From assembly GCA_016200025.1 (NCBI GenBank), contig JACQFO010000071.1, positions 1 through 27,279 on the forward strand: a stretch of DNA of 27,279 bases, read 5' to 3'. Origin of the DNA: Nitrososphaerota archaeon (GTDB lineage Archaea; Thermoproteota; Nitrososphaeria; Nitrososphaerales; Gagatemarchaeaceae). Shown here in pieces: positions 7,276 to 15,381 of this stretch (positions within the stretch are counted from its first letter, which is position 1; each line of letters opens with the position of its first letter). Position numbers and translations under genes: made by a program. A model generated the notes under the pieces. It was not told where the DNA came from. It made no database searches and was given only the letters and a program-made list of their open reading frames with translations.

Positions 7276-9186
7276 TCAGTGACCCAGGATGGCCCTGACA
7301 TAGTCTGGCAGGAAGTCCTTGACCGGGAAGTACAGGAAGAAGATGCCGAAGGCAGCCACCACATAAATGATGGTCATCTTCCGCGGGAACCACTCTCGCG
7401 TCACGAAGTAGGCGGCCCCCGCTGCCAGGGCCGGGAGAGCAGGGATGATGTAGAACGGATAGGTCACCCTTCCGTAGGCCATGAGGGCAATGTACGGGAG
7501 GTAGGACCACAGGAACCAGACCACAAGAAAGACGCCGAGCCTGTCGTCTTGGATGAGAGGGGACCCGGCCCTACGGCTCTTCCAGCCGGCATAGACGACC
7601 AGGGGCACCCAGATGAAGACCTCCCAGACTATGAGCTGGTTGGCTATGCCGTAATACCCTACTGACACGAGCCTGAGTGTCGACCCCACGGCTCCGCCTG
7701 CCCCAACGGTGACTGTGGTCACCAGGTACTGCACAGGCGCGTAGTAGAGAAGCCAGTCGATTGGGAGGATGGGCGGGCCTCCTGGGCTGTTGGGGAACTT
7801 GCACCAGTAGCCCGTGACGGGCTGGCAATTCAGCTGATGGGCGATGAGAGAGGAGCCGTAGGACAGCATGAAGCCCACGTGCTGGTAGAACCAGGGGAGG
7901 GCGGCCGAGGTCAGAGAGGAGTCGTAGAGCTGAACCACGAGGACAAAGGCCAGGACCGCCGAGGAGACGACGCCCGAGACCCTGAACAGGCCCTGGCGGA
8001 TGCCGCCCCCTCCCTGGATGAACTCATAGGTGACCACTGCAGCCAGTGCGAAGACCCCCGTCTCCTTCGAAAGGACGGCGAGGCCGAAGAAGGCGCCCGA
8101 GACTACGTAGCTGTCTACCCTCCAGACCCTGAAGGGACGGAAGTAGACGATGAACGCGACGAGCGAGAAGAAGACGGAGGGGACATCGATCAGCGCAGCG
8201 GAGGAGTGGACGAAGAACATCGTATCGGCTGCGAAGAGGAAGCTCGACGTGTATGACAGAGCCCGGTTCCGAGTGAACTGGTACACTAGCACGAATAGGA
8301 GCGGGACGCTCAGGGTTCCAAGCACTATGTTGGAGATCCTCCATCCCAGTCCGTTGAGGCCGAAGACGGCTATCCCGCCTGCGATCAGGGCCTTCGCCAG
8401 CGGAGGATGCTCGAGATTGCAGCTGTCGGCGTAGGGCGCGCACTTCGTGCCCGAGATGATCCCCAGGGCGGACGGAACGTAGTAGGTCTCGTCCATGATG
8501 CATCCATACACGCCTCTTCTGTCGGCCGAGTCCGGCACGTGATAGCAAGTCAAGTAGGTGTAGTCGACGGCGACGGTGGAGGCGTTCGTAGCCTGGACGG
8601 TCCATCTCCCCTCTGTCTCAGTTGGGAATCCTAGCCCTGATGCGGAAGTGGGCTGAAGAGGGGAGTCGGGCTCCGGGGGGGGATCTAGGGCGGACCCGGA
8701 GAGTTCGAGGCCGTTCAGGCGGACGGTGACCTCACCGATGGCATTGGAGCCTTCGTTGACTATGTGGACGACCAGGTCTGCGCCTTGGAGGGTCGTTGTG
8801 ACCCCCACGTGGTCGTCGCTGAAGCTTGACCCCACGGCCCCGGATGTCGATGATGCTGTGAAGGTGGCTGGGGAATCCACGATGTACATGTGGATGAGGA
8901 AAACACAAGATGACAACGCGACCAGCACGAGGAACGGGCGCCTAAGGTGAGGCGCCTCGGCGAGGAGGACCTTCACCCCAGTAAGGAACGCAGCGGCGCC
9001 CGCGACTGCGGCGATTACCGCAAGGAACTGGGCGGCCTGGACCAAGAGTGCGTTCGGGAAAGTAGCGTTTTCCGCGAGAAGGCTCACCATGAGAACCATC
9101 GCAAGCAGCGAGGCCGCGGCGGCCAGGCCAACGACCCTGTGGCTCCGGCGCAGGCCGGTCGACGACCCAACTTCAGGGGTTGTCAT
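7276..9186 (-). CDS. PMT/GT39-type membrane glycosyltransferase with extra N-terminal module
   Basis: This 636-residue membrane protein resembles dolichyl-phosphate-sugar-dependent protein mannosyltransferases (GT39/GT-C fold). The core begins near residue 230 with the catalytic-loop Asp-Glu pair in MDETYYVP (232-233), then EHPPLAKALIAGG (259-271) and about ten membrane helices. Before it lies an unusual module: three N-terminal helices (about 18-38, 48-75, 84-104) followed by about 110 strand-rich, Ser/Thr-rich extracytoplasmic residues (105-225). The likely role is glycosylation of surface proteins or lipids. It starts at ATG 9186, with a TATA-like element centred 26 bp upstream, so the transcript is probably leaderless. 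It is divergent from tgtA through the same element. Confidence 0.8.
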   Translation of the reverse strand: MTTPEVGSSTGLRRSHRVVGLAAAASLLAMVLMVSLLAENATFPNALLVQAAQFLAVIAAVAGAAAFLTGVKVLLAEAPHLRRPFLVLVALSSCVFLIHMYIVDSPATFTASSTSGAVGSSFSDDHVGVTTTLQGADLVVHIVNEGSNAIGEVTVRLNGLELSGSALDPPPEPDSPLQPTSASGLGFPTETEGRWTVQATNASTVAVDYTYLTCYHVPDSADRRGVYGCIMDETYYVPSALGIISGTKCAPYADSCNLEHPPLAKALIAGGIAVFGLNGLGWRISNIVLGTLSVPLLFVLVYQFTRNRALSYTSSFLFAADTMFFVHSSAALIDVPSVFFSLVAFIVYFRPFRVWRVDSYVVSGAFFGLAVLSKETGVFALAAVVTYEFIQGGGGIRQGLFRVSGVVSSAVLAFVLVVQLYDSSLTSAALPWFYQHVGFMLSYGSSLIAHQLNCQPVTGYWCKFPNSPGGPPILPIDWLLYYAPVQYLVTTVTVGAGGAVGSTLRLVSVGYYGIANQLIVWEVFIWVPLVVYAGWKSRRAGSPLIQDDRLGVFLVVWFLWSYLPYIALMAYGRVTYPFYIIPALPALAAGAAYFVTREWFPRKMTIIYVVAAFGIFFLYFPVKDFLPDYVRAILGH

Positions 9187-9208
9187 GGCGGAACCCGGAC
9201 AAGACTGG

Positions 9209-9216
9209 ATTTAAGA
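9209..9216. promoter_or_regulatory. Shared TATA-like element, PMT protein / tgtA
   Basis: ATTTAAGA, centred near 9212, is the only A/T patch between the divergent starts. It is 26 bp from the PMT ATG (9186) and 31 bp from the tgtA ATG (9243), so one element could position RNA polymerase in both directions. Confidence 0.5.
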
Positions 9217-9242
9217 TTGAACACGATGGGAGCGGGGTGGCG

Positions 9243-10736
9243 ATGGACTTTGCGTTTGAAGTGAAGGAGACGGACCTCTGGGGGAGGGTCGGGACCATCA
9301 GAGCCAACGGCAAGGTGCTGGAGACTCCATGCCTACTGCCGGTGATACACCCGGTCAACCAGTTGGTCTCGACTGGCGAGCTGAGGTCCATGGGATTCAG
9401 GGGCCTGATGACCAATTCGTACATCATCCACTCGAGGAGGCGGGAGGAGGCGGTGAAGAAGGGCATCCACGAGCTATTCGGATTCGACGGCGTCTTCATG
9501 ACAGATTCAGGTGGTTACCAGGCGCTTGAGTACGGGGACCTCGGAATGAGCTATGGCGACGTGGCCGAGCTCCAACTGGCGATCGGGTCGGAGATGGCCG
9601 TGACCCTGGACAGCCCCACTGGCTACCCCCAGGCGAGGAAGCGGGCCCTGGAGACCATGGAGTACAGCCTCCGCAACGCGAAGGCGACGATGAAGGAGTT
9701 CGGGGACAACAGGACTACGTGGATGGGGCCCGTGCAGGGGGGCCTCCACCTTGACCTGGTAAGGAGGTCAGCGAAGGGCCTCGTAGGCGCCGGGTTTGAG
9801 ATCCTGGCGCTCGGCAGCCCGGTCCAGGTGATGGAGAATTACATGTTCACTGATTTGGTAAGGATGATTGTTGCGGCGAAAAAATCCATTCCCTATTCCG
9901 TACCTTTGCACCTTTTCGGCGCGGGGCATCCTTTGACTACCCCGCTTGCAGTCGCCCTTGGCTGCGACACTTTCGACTCCGCCAGCTACATACTTTTCGC
10001 GAGGAACAACAGGTACATGACGCGAGGAGGGGTCCTCCGTCTGGAGTCGATGAAATTTCTCCCCTGCAGCTGCATCGCCTGCGCGAAGACAAGCATGAAG
10101 GAACTCATGGAGATAGACGCAAGGGAGAGGACGAAACTGGTGGCTGTTCACAACCTGTACATCCTAAGGGAGGAGGTTGAAGCGGCGAAGGAGGCCATCG
10201 TTGAAGGCAGGTTGTGGGACCTGGTCGAGGAGAGGTCGATGGCGCACCCGAAGCTGAGGGAGGCATTCTACGAATTTGCTACCTACGGACACGACATGGA
10301 ATTCGGGACTCCCACTTTCAAGGACAAGGGCCTCTTCCTTCGCAGTGATGAGGACCTGAAGAGACCCGAGATAATTGGCGCTCGCAGGAGGCTAAAGAGA
10401 GCCCTTAGGGTTTCTGAGTCGAAGGCCAGAATCGTGGTACCTGGGCCGAAGGGACCTCCCCACCGCCTTCATCGTTCCGATGGGACGGAGGCAGGACGAG
10501 ACATGTACAGGATTCATCCCGCTCTGGGGGTCTATCCGGCCGAGCTCGACTTTGTCTATCCGTTCACCCAGACCGTCTCAGCTGGTGCCGGATCAGGGAG
10601 GTCAGGTCTGGGGCAAGCACGAAGCGTCCTGCGGAAGCTTGGGTACGCTTCTGCATCGGTGTCGACGGAGCCGGGGAAAGGGGCTAGGAGTAGACGGAGT
10701 CCGCGGGACGCTTCTCCTTCTCCTCGATTAGCTTGA
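9243..10736 (+). CDS. tgtA: Archaeosine tRNA-guanine transglycosylase (no PUA domain seen)
   Basis: This 497-residue enzyme swaps guanine 15 of archaeal tRNAs for preQ0, the first step to archaeosine. The catalytic barrel shows MTDSGGYQ with Asp88, VTLDSPTG, and GCDTFDSASY with Asp245 as the predicted nucleophile. The zinc site is C275-x-C277-x2-C280 plus His303 (CSCIAC...AVHNLY). A C-terminal region ends near AELDFVYPFTQ, then a low-complexity Arg/Ser tail. Full archaeal enzymes are nearer 580 residues and carry a PUA domain, which is not evident here. ATG 9243 is preferred, since the longer frame from 9180 would run through the promoter; a GTG at 9237 is possible. The 3' end overlaps the convergent PAC2 gene by 53 bp. 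Confidence 0.93.
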   Translation: MDFAFEVKETDLWGRVGTIRANGKVLETPCLLPVIHPVNQLVSTGELRSMGFRGLMTNSYIIHSRRREEAVKKGIHELFGFDGVFMTDSGGYQALEYGDLGMSYGDVAELQLAIGSEMAVTLDSPTGYPQARKRALETMEYSLRNAKATMKEFGDNRTTWMGPVQGGLHLDLVRRSAKGLVGAGFEILALGSPVQVMENYMFTDLVRMIVAAKKSIPYSVPLHLFGAGHPLTTPLAVALGCDTFDSASYILFARNNRYMTRGGVLRLESMKFLPCSCIACAKTSMKELMEIDARERTKLVAVHNLYILREEVEAAKEAIVEGRLWDLVEERSMAHPKLREAFYEFATYGHDMEFGTPTFKDKGLFLRSDEDLKRPEIIGARRRLKRALRVSESKARIVVPGPKGPPHRLHRSDGTEAGRDMYRIHPALGVYPAELDFVYPFTQTVSAGAGSGRSGLGQARSVLRKLGYASASVSTEPGKGARSRRSPRDASPSPRLA

Positions 10737-11379
10737 GCTCGCCTTCGATGACTTCGGCGCCCTTGATTAGTGGAGCGGTGTTCGCCTGGAAACCGTAGCG
10801 CTTCGACAGGAACTCGACCGCGGAGGCCGCAGCCCTGGGGTCGACCCTTTCCGTGCTTGAGTATGCCAGGACGGCGACGGCCGGAAACGAATACATCTCG
10901 AATGTGTTCAGGAGGGACGCCACCGGTCCAACTATCATCCTGTCCTCGTCGAAGAGCGGCTCCCCGCCGAACCCTCCCTTCTCCGCAAGGATGCTCGTCA
11001 TCGCCAGTTTGTACGGGTGCTCGTCGTTCTTGAGGGCCTCGTCGAGCCCGCCTACCAAGGCCACTTCCTCGACTCCTGAGGTCATTATCCAGTCAGCGAG
11101 CTCCCGGTAGAACTCGTTTTCCTTTTCGCGGGCCGGAGATACCTCCGCTTTCAGCATGGCTAGTTTGCCAGCTGTGAAGATCTCGTAGGGTGTGGAAATC
11201 CTGCCCTCTGACTGTGAGGTCACCGCCGGGGCGTTTTCGTAGTCGATGTAGCACTTTCTCTTCGCCTTCAATTCAGTGACCAGAAACTTGACGGTCCAGT
11301 ATCCTGTGGCGCCTATGCCATGGAATCCAGCGATGAGCGCCCCGCCATCAAGCTTGGTGCCTTCGGGAAGAACCTTCAA
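10684..11379 (-). CDS. PAC2-family protein (proteasome assembly chaperone-like)
   Basis: This 231-residue protein belongs to the PAC2/COG2047 group by its N-terminal LIAGFHGIGATGYWTVKFL, the middle EVALVGGLDEAL, and the later pattern GPVASLLNTFEMYSFPAVAVLAYSS (quoted here in outline). Eukaryotic PAC2 helps assemble the 20S proteasome; archaeal members are mostly uncharacterised but can bind proteasomes. The start is TTG 11379; no ATG or GTG fits better, and a TTTAAG element centred about 34 bp upstream fits a short leader. Its last 53 bp overlap the 3' end of tgtA on the other strand. It follows the propeller protein gene on the same strand by 32 bp. Confidence 0.8.
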   Translation of the reverse strand: MKVLPEGTKLDGGALIAGFHGIGATGYWTVKFLVTELKAKRKCYIDYENAPAVTSQSEGRISTPYEIFTAGKLAMLKAEVSPAREKENEFYRELADWIMTSGVEEVALVGGLDEALKNDEHPYKLAMTSILAEKGGFGGEPLFDEDRMIVGPVASLLNTFEMYSFPAVAVLAYSSTERVDPRAAASAVEFLSKRYGFQANTAPLIKGAEVIEGELKLIEEKEKRPADSVYS

Positions 11380-11410
11380 GTCGTTCGACCGACCCTTCTT
11401 GCTCTGGGTC

Positions 11411-11416
11411 TTTAAG
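11411..11416 (-). promoter_or_regulatory. TATA-like element for the PAC2 gene
   Basis: CTTAAA (minus strand) is centred about 34 bp upstream of the TTG start and overlaps the stop codon of the upstream propeller gene. It suggests the PAC2 gene has its own promoter with a leader of about 7 nt. Confidence 0.4.
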
Positions 11417-13892
11417 CTGACCCGCCGGCCGGGCCAGGGACGGTGCCCTCGGAGGGCGTGGTTTGCGGACTGGTCTCAGGAGGGGACGGGGGCTGTTGTT
11501 TCGAAGGAGGAAGTGCCTCCTTCTTCGCCCTGGACCTCGACATCAGGATGAGGACAATGAGTAGGGCTATGGCGACCAGCAGGAGACCTTCGACGACCGT
11601 GATCGCCGCAGAGGGCCCTGAGACTGAATTGGAGATGGTTGATTCGATGTCAGAGACTGCGGTGTTGAGCGCGGAATCGAGCGACGCGACCCTGGATGAG
11701 GTGGCTGAACTGAGCGATGAGTTGACGGATGAAAGCTGCGCGGAGATTGAAGACTGTAGGCCGTTGAGGGACTGGGATACGTCTCCCACTGCAGACTGGA
11801 TTGCGCTCAAACTGGCGAGGACGCCAGAAAGTGAGACCTGTCCGACGCCCAGCCTTGATGCAGCCGTAATTCCGCCGCTGTCTCTCGCCACGACGACGTA
11901 GACTTGGCTCTGTATGTTCGGCACTGTGAAATTGCCCGCCGAGCCGCCAGAGGAGTTAGTTGTCCCCGAGGCGAGGTTCACGCCGACCCCGTCCCAGTCG
12001 ACAGTCAAAGTGAATGGAACGCCGGGAGTCAGTCCGCCAACTTCGTAGGTGACTTCCGCTCCTGGTGCTGCGTCTTCGGAATTGGAACCCAGCGAAAGTG
12101 AGGCAGACGTCTCCCCGGTGACAGCCAAGAACGGATCTGACTGTAGGGTCCCCCCTTCGACGGCGTAGTTGCCTGTGAAGAGGACCCAGACCTTTCCGCC
12201 GAAGGCCGCAGCTCCCATGTAATCGCCGTACTGTGGGACCACGAAGGCGCCCCCGAATGCCCTGACGTAGTCGAAGAGCGAGGGGTCTGCGTTCGGCTCG
12301 TTCGAGACCGGCGTGACGCGCGTATCGGAGAAGGTCAGACCCCCGTCGTTGGAAATCGAAGCGATGACATCGAGCCTGTGGTCGAAGGCATCGAATTGGC
12401 TCGAGTAGTACGCCACTACCACCGCAGCCGTAGCCGGGTCCACTGTGATGGTCGGTTGAACCACGACCGCCGGTGTGGAGATGGACACCGGGGTGGTCCA
12501 ATCAACGCCTCTGTTCGCGGACTTCGCGAAAATGACGGCGGACGTCCCGCAGTTTCCGGGATTGTCGGATGGGAAGAGGACAAGGTCTTGGAAGTCGTAG
12601 TAGTTTCCAGAAGTGCACAGGGGTATCGCGAAGTAGAGGCTGTTGGTGGCGCCCGATGAATCGCTCGCGAAGGTCAAGGTCGACGAAGCTCTGAACTGCT
12701 CGGTGGCGAATCCGATGATCGCCGAGTCTCCCGGCAGGTCGGTGCCTATCCCCATGAAGCTCATGATCTCGTGGACGGCTCCGAAGGCCGTTCCCCCGGG
12801 GGAAGAGGACCTGACTTCGCAGTCAACGGGCCCGAAGGTGCTGGCTGTCCCGAAGGTGCACCACGCAAGGTACACAGTGCCGTCTCCTCCCACCGCCGGG
12901 GTGGAGAAGTCGGCGTAGGGGTCGGCTCCGGACGCAAGGGCAGCAGGGCCTCCTGAGAGCATGACGCAGCTGAGAAAGGGGGTGCACATGGCGAGGTAGG
13001 CTCCGCTCGTCCCTTCGGTGAAGAAGTGGGTCCATCCGATGTAGACGTCTCCGTAGAAGGCCGAGCCCGTGTCGAGGTCCACGGCCAGCCAGTCCTTGTC
13101 CTCGAAGGAGGTCGTGCCGCAGAGGCCGTCGCCGACGCACTGGTAGGTCAGGTTGGAGTAGACCAGCTTGGTTGTCCAGCAGCTGTTCGTCGAGGGCGAT
13201 TCGAGGGGCGTGGAGCAGGAGAAATTCGGGTCCCAGAGGTTCGCGTTCGACTTTGCGATCATGATGCCGTTGGCGCCGGTGTCAGGGTCGATGGCAAGAG
13301 AGCCGTAGTAGAAGGCGCCTGCAGTACCAGCCACCACGGAAGGGTCCCCCCAGGACAGGAGGAATCCGGGACCGCTCGTCGAAGATGATAGGTTGGTCTC
13401 AGTGACTGGAATCCCAGGTATGTCGTCGCTCTTGGAGACCGATGCCCCGCCGTCGGTTGACGTGGAGAACCCGCTCACCGATTTTGTGTAGCCGCTGGGG
13501 CAGTCGGCGGCCCTCAAGTAGGGGCAGAAGAAGTAGCGGGCGTCGTTGAACCCACCTACGATGCGCTGGGGGTTCGAAGGGTCGACCGCGACCGTTGTCT
13601 CACTCTGAGGCATGTAGCTCGAGTCGTTGATGAACCTCGTAGCTCCGGGGTCGACGGACTGAGGTTGAGACGGACCAAGCAGCGGTCCGCTCTGGGCCAG
13701 GAACGACGGGACGTCGCGATAGGAGTGGGCGACGGCCATCAGGCCCATCTGCGACAGAGGCGCGTGATACACCGAGGCCGGTCCGGGGTTGTAAGAAACC
13801 TGGTCGGCAGAGCGAGCGACCTGGAACGGAAGAGAGGATAGGACCAGCAGCGAAAGGAGGGTGAGGGCGATGACCCTGCGAAGCAAGCTCAA
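11412..13892 (-). CDS. Surface-anchored beta-propeller (sialidase-fold) protein
   Basis: This is an 826-residue secreted, membrane-anchored protein. A signal peptide (MSLLRRVIALTLLSLLVL...) is followed by about 570 residues with sialidase/BNR-type features: TTVAVDPSNPQRIVGGFND near the start and Asp-box-like STDGGASVS and SNDGGLTFSD. Next come a strand-rich Ig-like domain (about 600-690), a Ser/Leu-rich coiled-coil stalk (about 700-755), one membrane helix (about 763-785) and a Pro-rich cytoplasmic tail. About a dozen cysteines suggest disulfides, and many N-x-[ST] sites suggest glycosylation. No sialidase catalytic set was identified, so it may be a binding or adhesion protein. The TTG start is supported by a TATA element centred 27 bp upstream. 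Confidence 0.75.
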   Translation of the reverse strand: MSLLRRVIALTLLSLLVLSSLPFQVARSADQVSYNPGPASVYHAPLSQMGLMAVAHSYRDVPSFLAQSGPLLGPSQPQSVDPGATRFINDSSYMPQSETTVAVDPSNPQRIVGGFNDARYFFCPYLRAADCPSGYTKSVSGFSTSTDGGASVSKSDDIPGIPVTETNLSSSTSGPGFLLSWGDPSVVAGTAGAFYYGSLAIDPDTGANGIMIAKSNANLWDPNFSCSTPLESPSTNSCWTTKLVYSNLTYQCVGDGLCGTTSFEDKDWLAVDLDTGSAFYGDVYIGWTHFFTEGTSGAYLAMCTPFLSCVMLSGGPAALASGADPYADFSTPAVGGDGTVYLAWCTFGTASTFGPVDCEVRSSSPGGTAFGAVHEIMSFMGIGTDLPGDSAIIGFATEQFRASSTLTFASDSSGATNSLYFAIPLCTSGNYYDFQDLVLFPSDNPGNCGTSAVIFAKSANRGVDWTTPVSISTPAVVVQPTITVDPATAAVVVAYYSSQFDAFDHRLDVIASISNDGGLTFSDTRVTPVSNEPNADPSLFDYVRAFGGAFVVPQYGDYMGAAAFGGKVWVLFTGNYAVEGGTLQSDPFLAVTGETSASLSLGSNSEDAAPGAEVTYEVGGLTPGVPFTLTVDWDGVGVNLASGTTNSSGGSAGNFTVPNIQSQVYVVVARDSGGITAASRLGVGQVSLSGVLASLSAIQSAVGDVSQSLNGLQSSISAQLSSVNSSLSSATSSRVASLDSALNTAVSDIESTISNSVSGPSAAITVVEGLLLVAIALLIVLILMSRSRAKKEALPPSKQQPPSPPETSPQTTPSEGTVPGPAGGSA

Positions 13893-13915
13893 TTGGATTT
13901 TCGCACTTCCTTGCT

Positions 13916-13923
13916 CATATAAG
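13916..13923 (-). promoter_or_regulatory. TATA box for the propeller gene
   Basis: CTTATATG on the minus strand is a strong TATA-like sequence centred 27 bp upstream of the TTG at 13892. The spacing supports a leaderless mRNA starting at that TTG. Confidence 0.55.
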
Positions 13924-14093
13924 GAGCTTTTCCACTTCTGCTGAATGGCGGGCGACCTCCCGCTCTATGCATCCAAGGACATCGTCCTCCGAATTTTGGG
14001 AGCCCGCCATTGATGGCGATGCACTGGAGGCTTGCACCTCCGTTGTTTTTGGATTCGGGTCGTCCTCTGAGGGGAAACGCTTAAAGACGAAGC

Positions 14094-14107
14094 GAAAAGC
14101 GCTTTTC
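14094..14107. promoter_or_regulatory. Perfect 14-bp palindrome in the aCPSF2 promoter
   Basis: GAAAAGCGCTTTTC is a perfect palindrome. It lies between a TATA-like CTTAAAGA (about 14080-14087) and the predicted transcription start (about 14110), 17 bp before the TTG start. Its placement suits a repressor operator. No regulator is identified. Confidence 0.45.
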
Positions 14108-14124
14108 TCAAAGAGTTTCGCACA

Positions 14125-15381
14125 TTGGAAGTTAAGGTGCTGGGAGCCGCCAGACAGGTCGGCCGCTCCGCGTTCCTGGTTACGCACAAAGACAGCAAGA
14201 TCCTGCTCGACTATGGGGCCATGACCACGAAGGTCCCCGGATTTCCGATGCACGTGCCCCCCAAGGACATAAAGGCCATAGTGCTGAGCCACGCACACCT
14301 CGACCACTCGGGGGCTGCGCCGTTGCACTTCCTCGGGGGAACGATGAAGCTCCATGCCACCCCGGTAACGTCAGAGCTATCCAACATACTGATACAGGAC
14401 TTCATCAAGATATCAGGACAGTACCTGCCGTTTGAGTTCCTTGACCTCATGGCCATGAACTCGAACACGGTCAACCACGGCTACATGGAGCCCTTCCAGG
14501 TGGGCGATTTCAACATCAGCTTCTACGACGCGGGGCACATACCCGGGTCGGCTGTGGTGGCTGTCGAGGCGGGCAACAAGCGGATCCTCTACACGGGGGA
14601 CATCAACGGAGAGGAGACGAACCTGCTGGCTGGTTCTTGGAAGAACCTGGGCGAGGCGGACATGGTCATCACTGAGAGCACCTACGCGACCGCAGACCAC
14701 CCGCACAGGTCGAAGGCCGAAGGGGAGTTCGTGGACTTTGCTAGGGAGGTCGTCGAGCGGGGAGGTGTCCTCCTGGTGCCGGCGTTCTCTGTCGGGAGGG
14801 CCCAGGAGATCGCGATGACCCTGGTGAAGTCAGGTTTCAGGCACCCGATAGCCATGGATGGGATGGCGCTGAAGGTCAACGGGATACTCCTAAGGTATCA
14901 GGAGTATCTGAAGGACGGGGCAGCTCTAAGAAGGATGTTAGAGACGATAGAAGAGGTCACAAGCTGGACTCAAAGGAGGAGGCTCACCAGGAAACCGGGA
15001 GTGATAGTATCACCGGCTGGAATGCTCGTAGGTGGCGCTTCGATCTTCTACAACGAGCACCTGTCCATGGACGAAAAGAACGGAATAGCGATAGTCAGCT
15101 TCCAAGTGCCCGGCACTCCCGGAAGGACGCTGATCGATAAGGGCCTGACGATATACAGAGGAAAGCCGACGCCTGTGAAGGCAGAAGTAAGAAGGTTCGA
15201 CTTCTCTTCCCACAGTGGGAAATCGGCCCTTCTGAGTGACCTGAAGGGGATCGGGGGCAGCCCGAAGTTCCTGACGGTCCACGGGGAGGAAGCTTCCTGC
15301 CTGGCTCTGGCAGACCAGCTGCACTCCGACCTTGGCGTCGAAGCGACGGCCGCAATGCCGGGCCAAGACTTCACAGTATGA
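14125..15381 (+). CDS. Beta-CASP metallo-beta-lactamase ribonuclease, aCPSF2-like
   Basis: This 418-residue nuclease has a complete metallo-beta-lactamase/beta-CASP layout: HAHLDH at 56-61 (metal ligands), DAGHIPGS with His138, TGDIN with Asp159, ESTYA at 184-188, FSVGRAQE at 221-228, and the C-terminal motifs SSHSGKS (His363) and TVHGEE (His386). It lacks N-terminal KH domains, so it fits aCPSF2 rather than the KH-bearing aCPSF1. Such proteins act in RNA 3'-end maturation, decay or transcription termination. The TTG start begins directly at the first strand (MEVKVLGAARQVG). The stop overlaps the ATG of the presenilin-like gene (ATGA), so the two are translationally coupled. Confidence 0.88.
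   Translation: MEVKVLGAARQVGRSAFLVTHKDSKILLDYGAMTTKVPGFPMHVPPKDIKAIVLSHAHLDHSGAAPLHFLGGTMKLHATPVTSELSNILIQDFIKISGQYLPFEFLDLMAMNSNTVNHGYMEPFQVGDFNISFYDAGHIPGSAVVAVEAGNKRILYTGDINGEETNLLAGSWKNLGEADMVITESTYATADHPHRSKAEGEFVDFAREVVERGGVLLVPAFSVGRAQEIAMTLVKSGFRHPIAMDGMALKVNGILLRYQEYLKDGAALRRMLETIEEVTSWTQRRRLTRKPGVIVSPAGMLVGGASIFYNEHLSMDEKNGIAIVSFQVPGTPGRTLIDKGLTIYRGKPTPVKAEVRRFDFSSHSGKSALLSDLKGIGGSPKFLTVHGEEASCLALADQLHSDLGVEATAAMPGQDFTV

Noticed and set aside
13915..14037. Short minus-strand frame (31 codons from ATG 14010 or 40 from GTG 14037) between the propeller gene and aCPSF2
   Set aside because: Its end (EDDVLGCIEREVARHSAEVEKLLI) is protein-like in outline, but there is no well-placed promoter or ribosome site, and its stop lies in the propeller gene's TATA box. 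It could be a micro-protein but is not supported.
13960..14080. Possible C/D-box small RNA (TGATGG... and CTGA) before aCPSF2
   Set aside because: The C-box is imperfect and no convincing C'/D' pair or guide was found.
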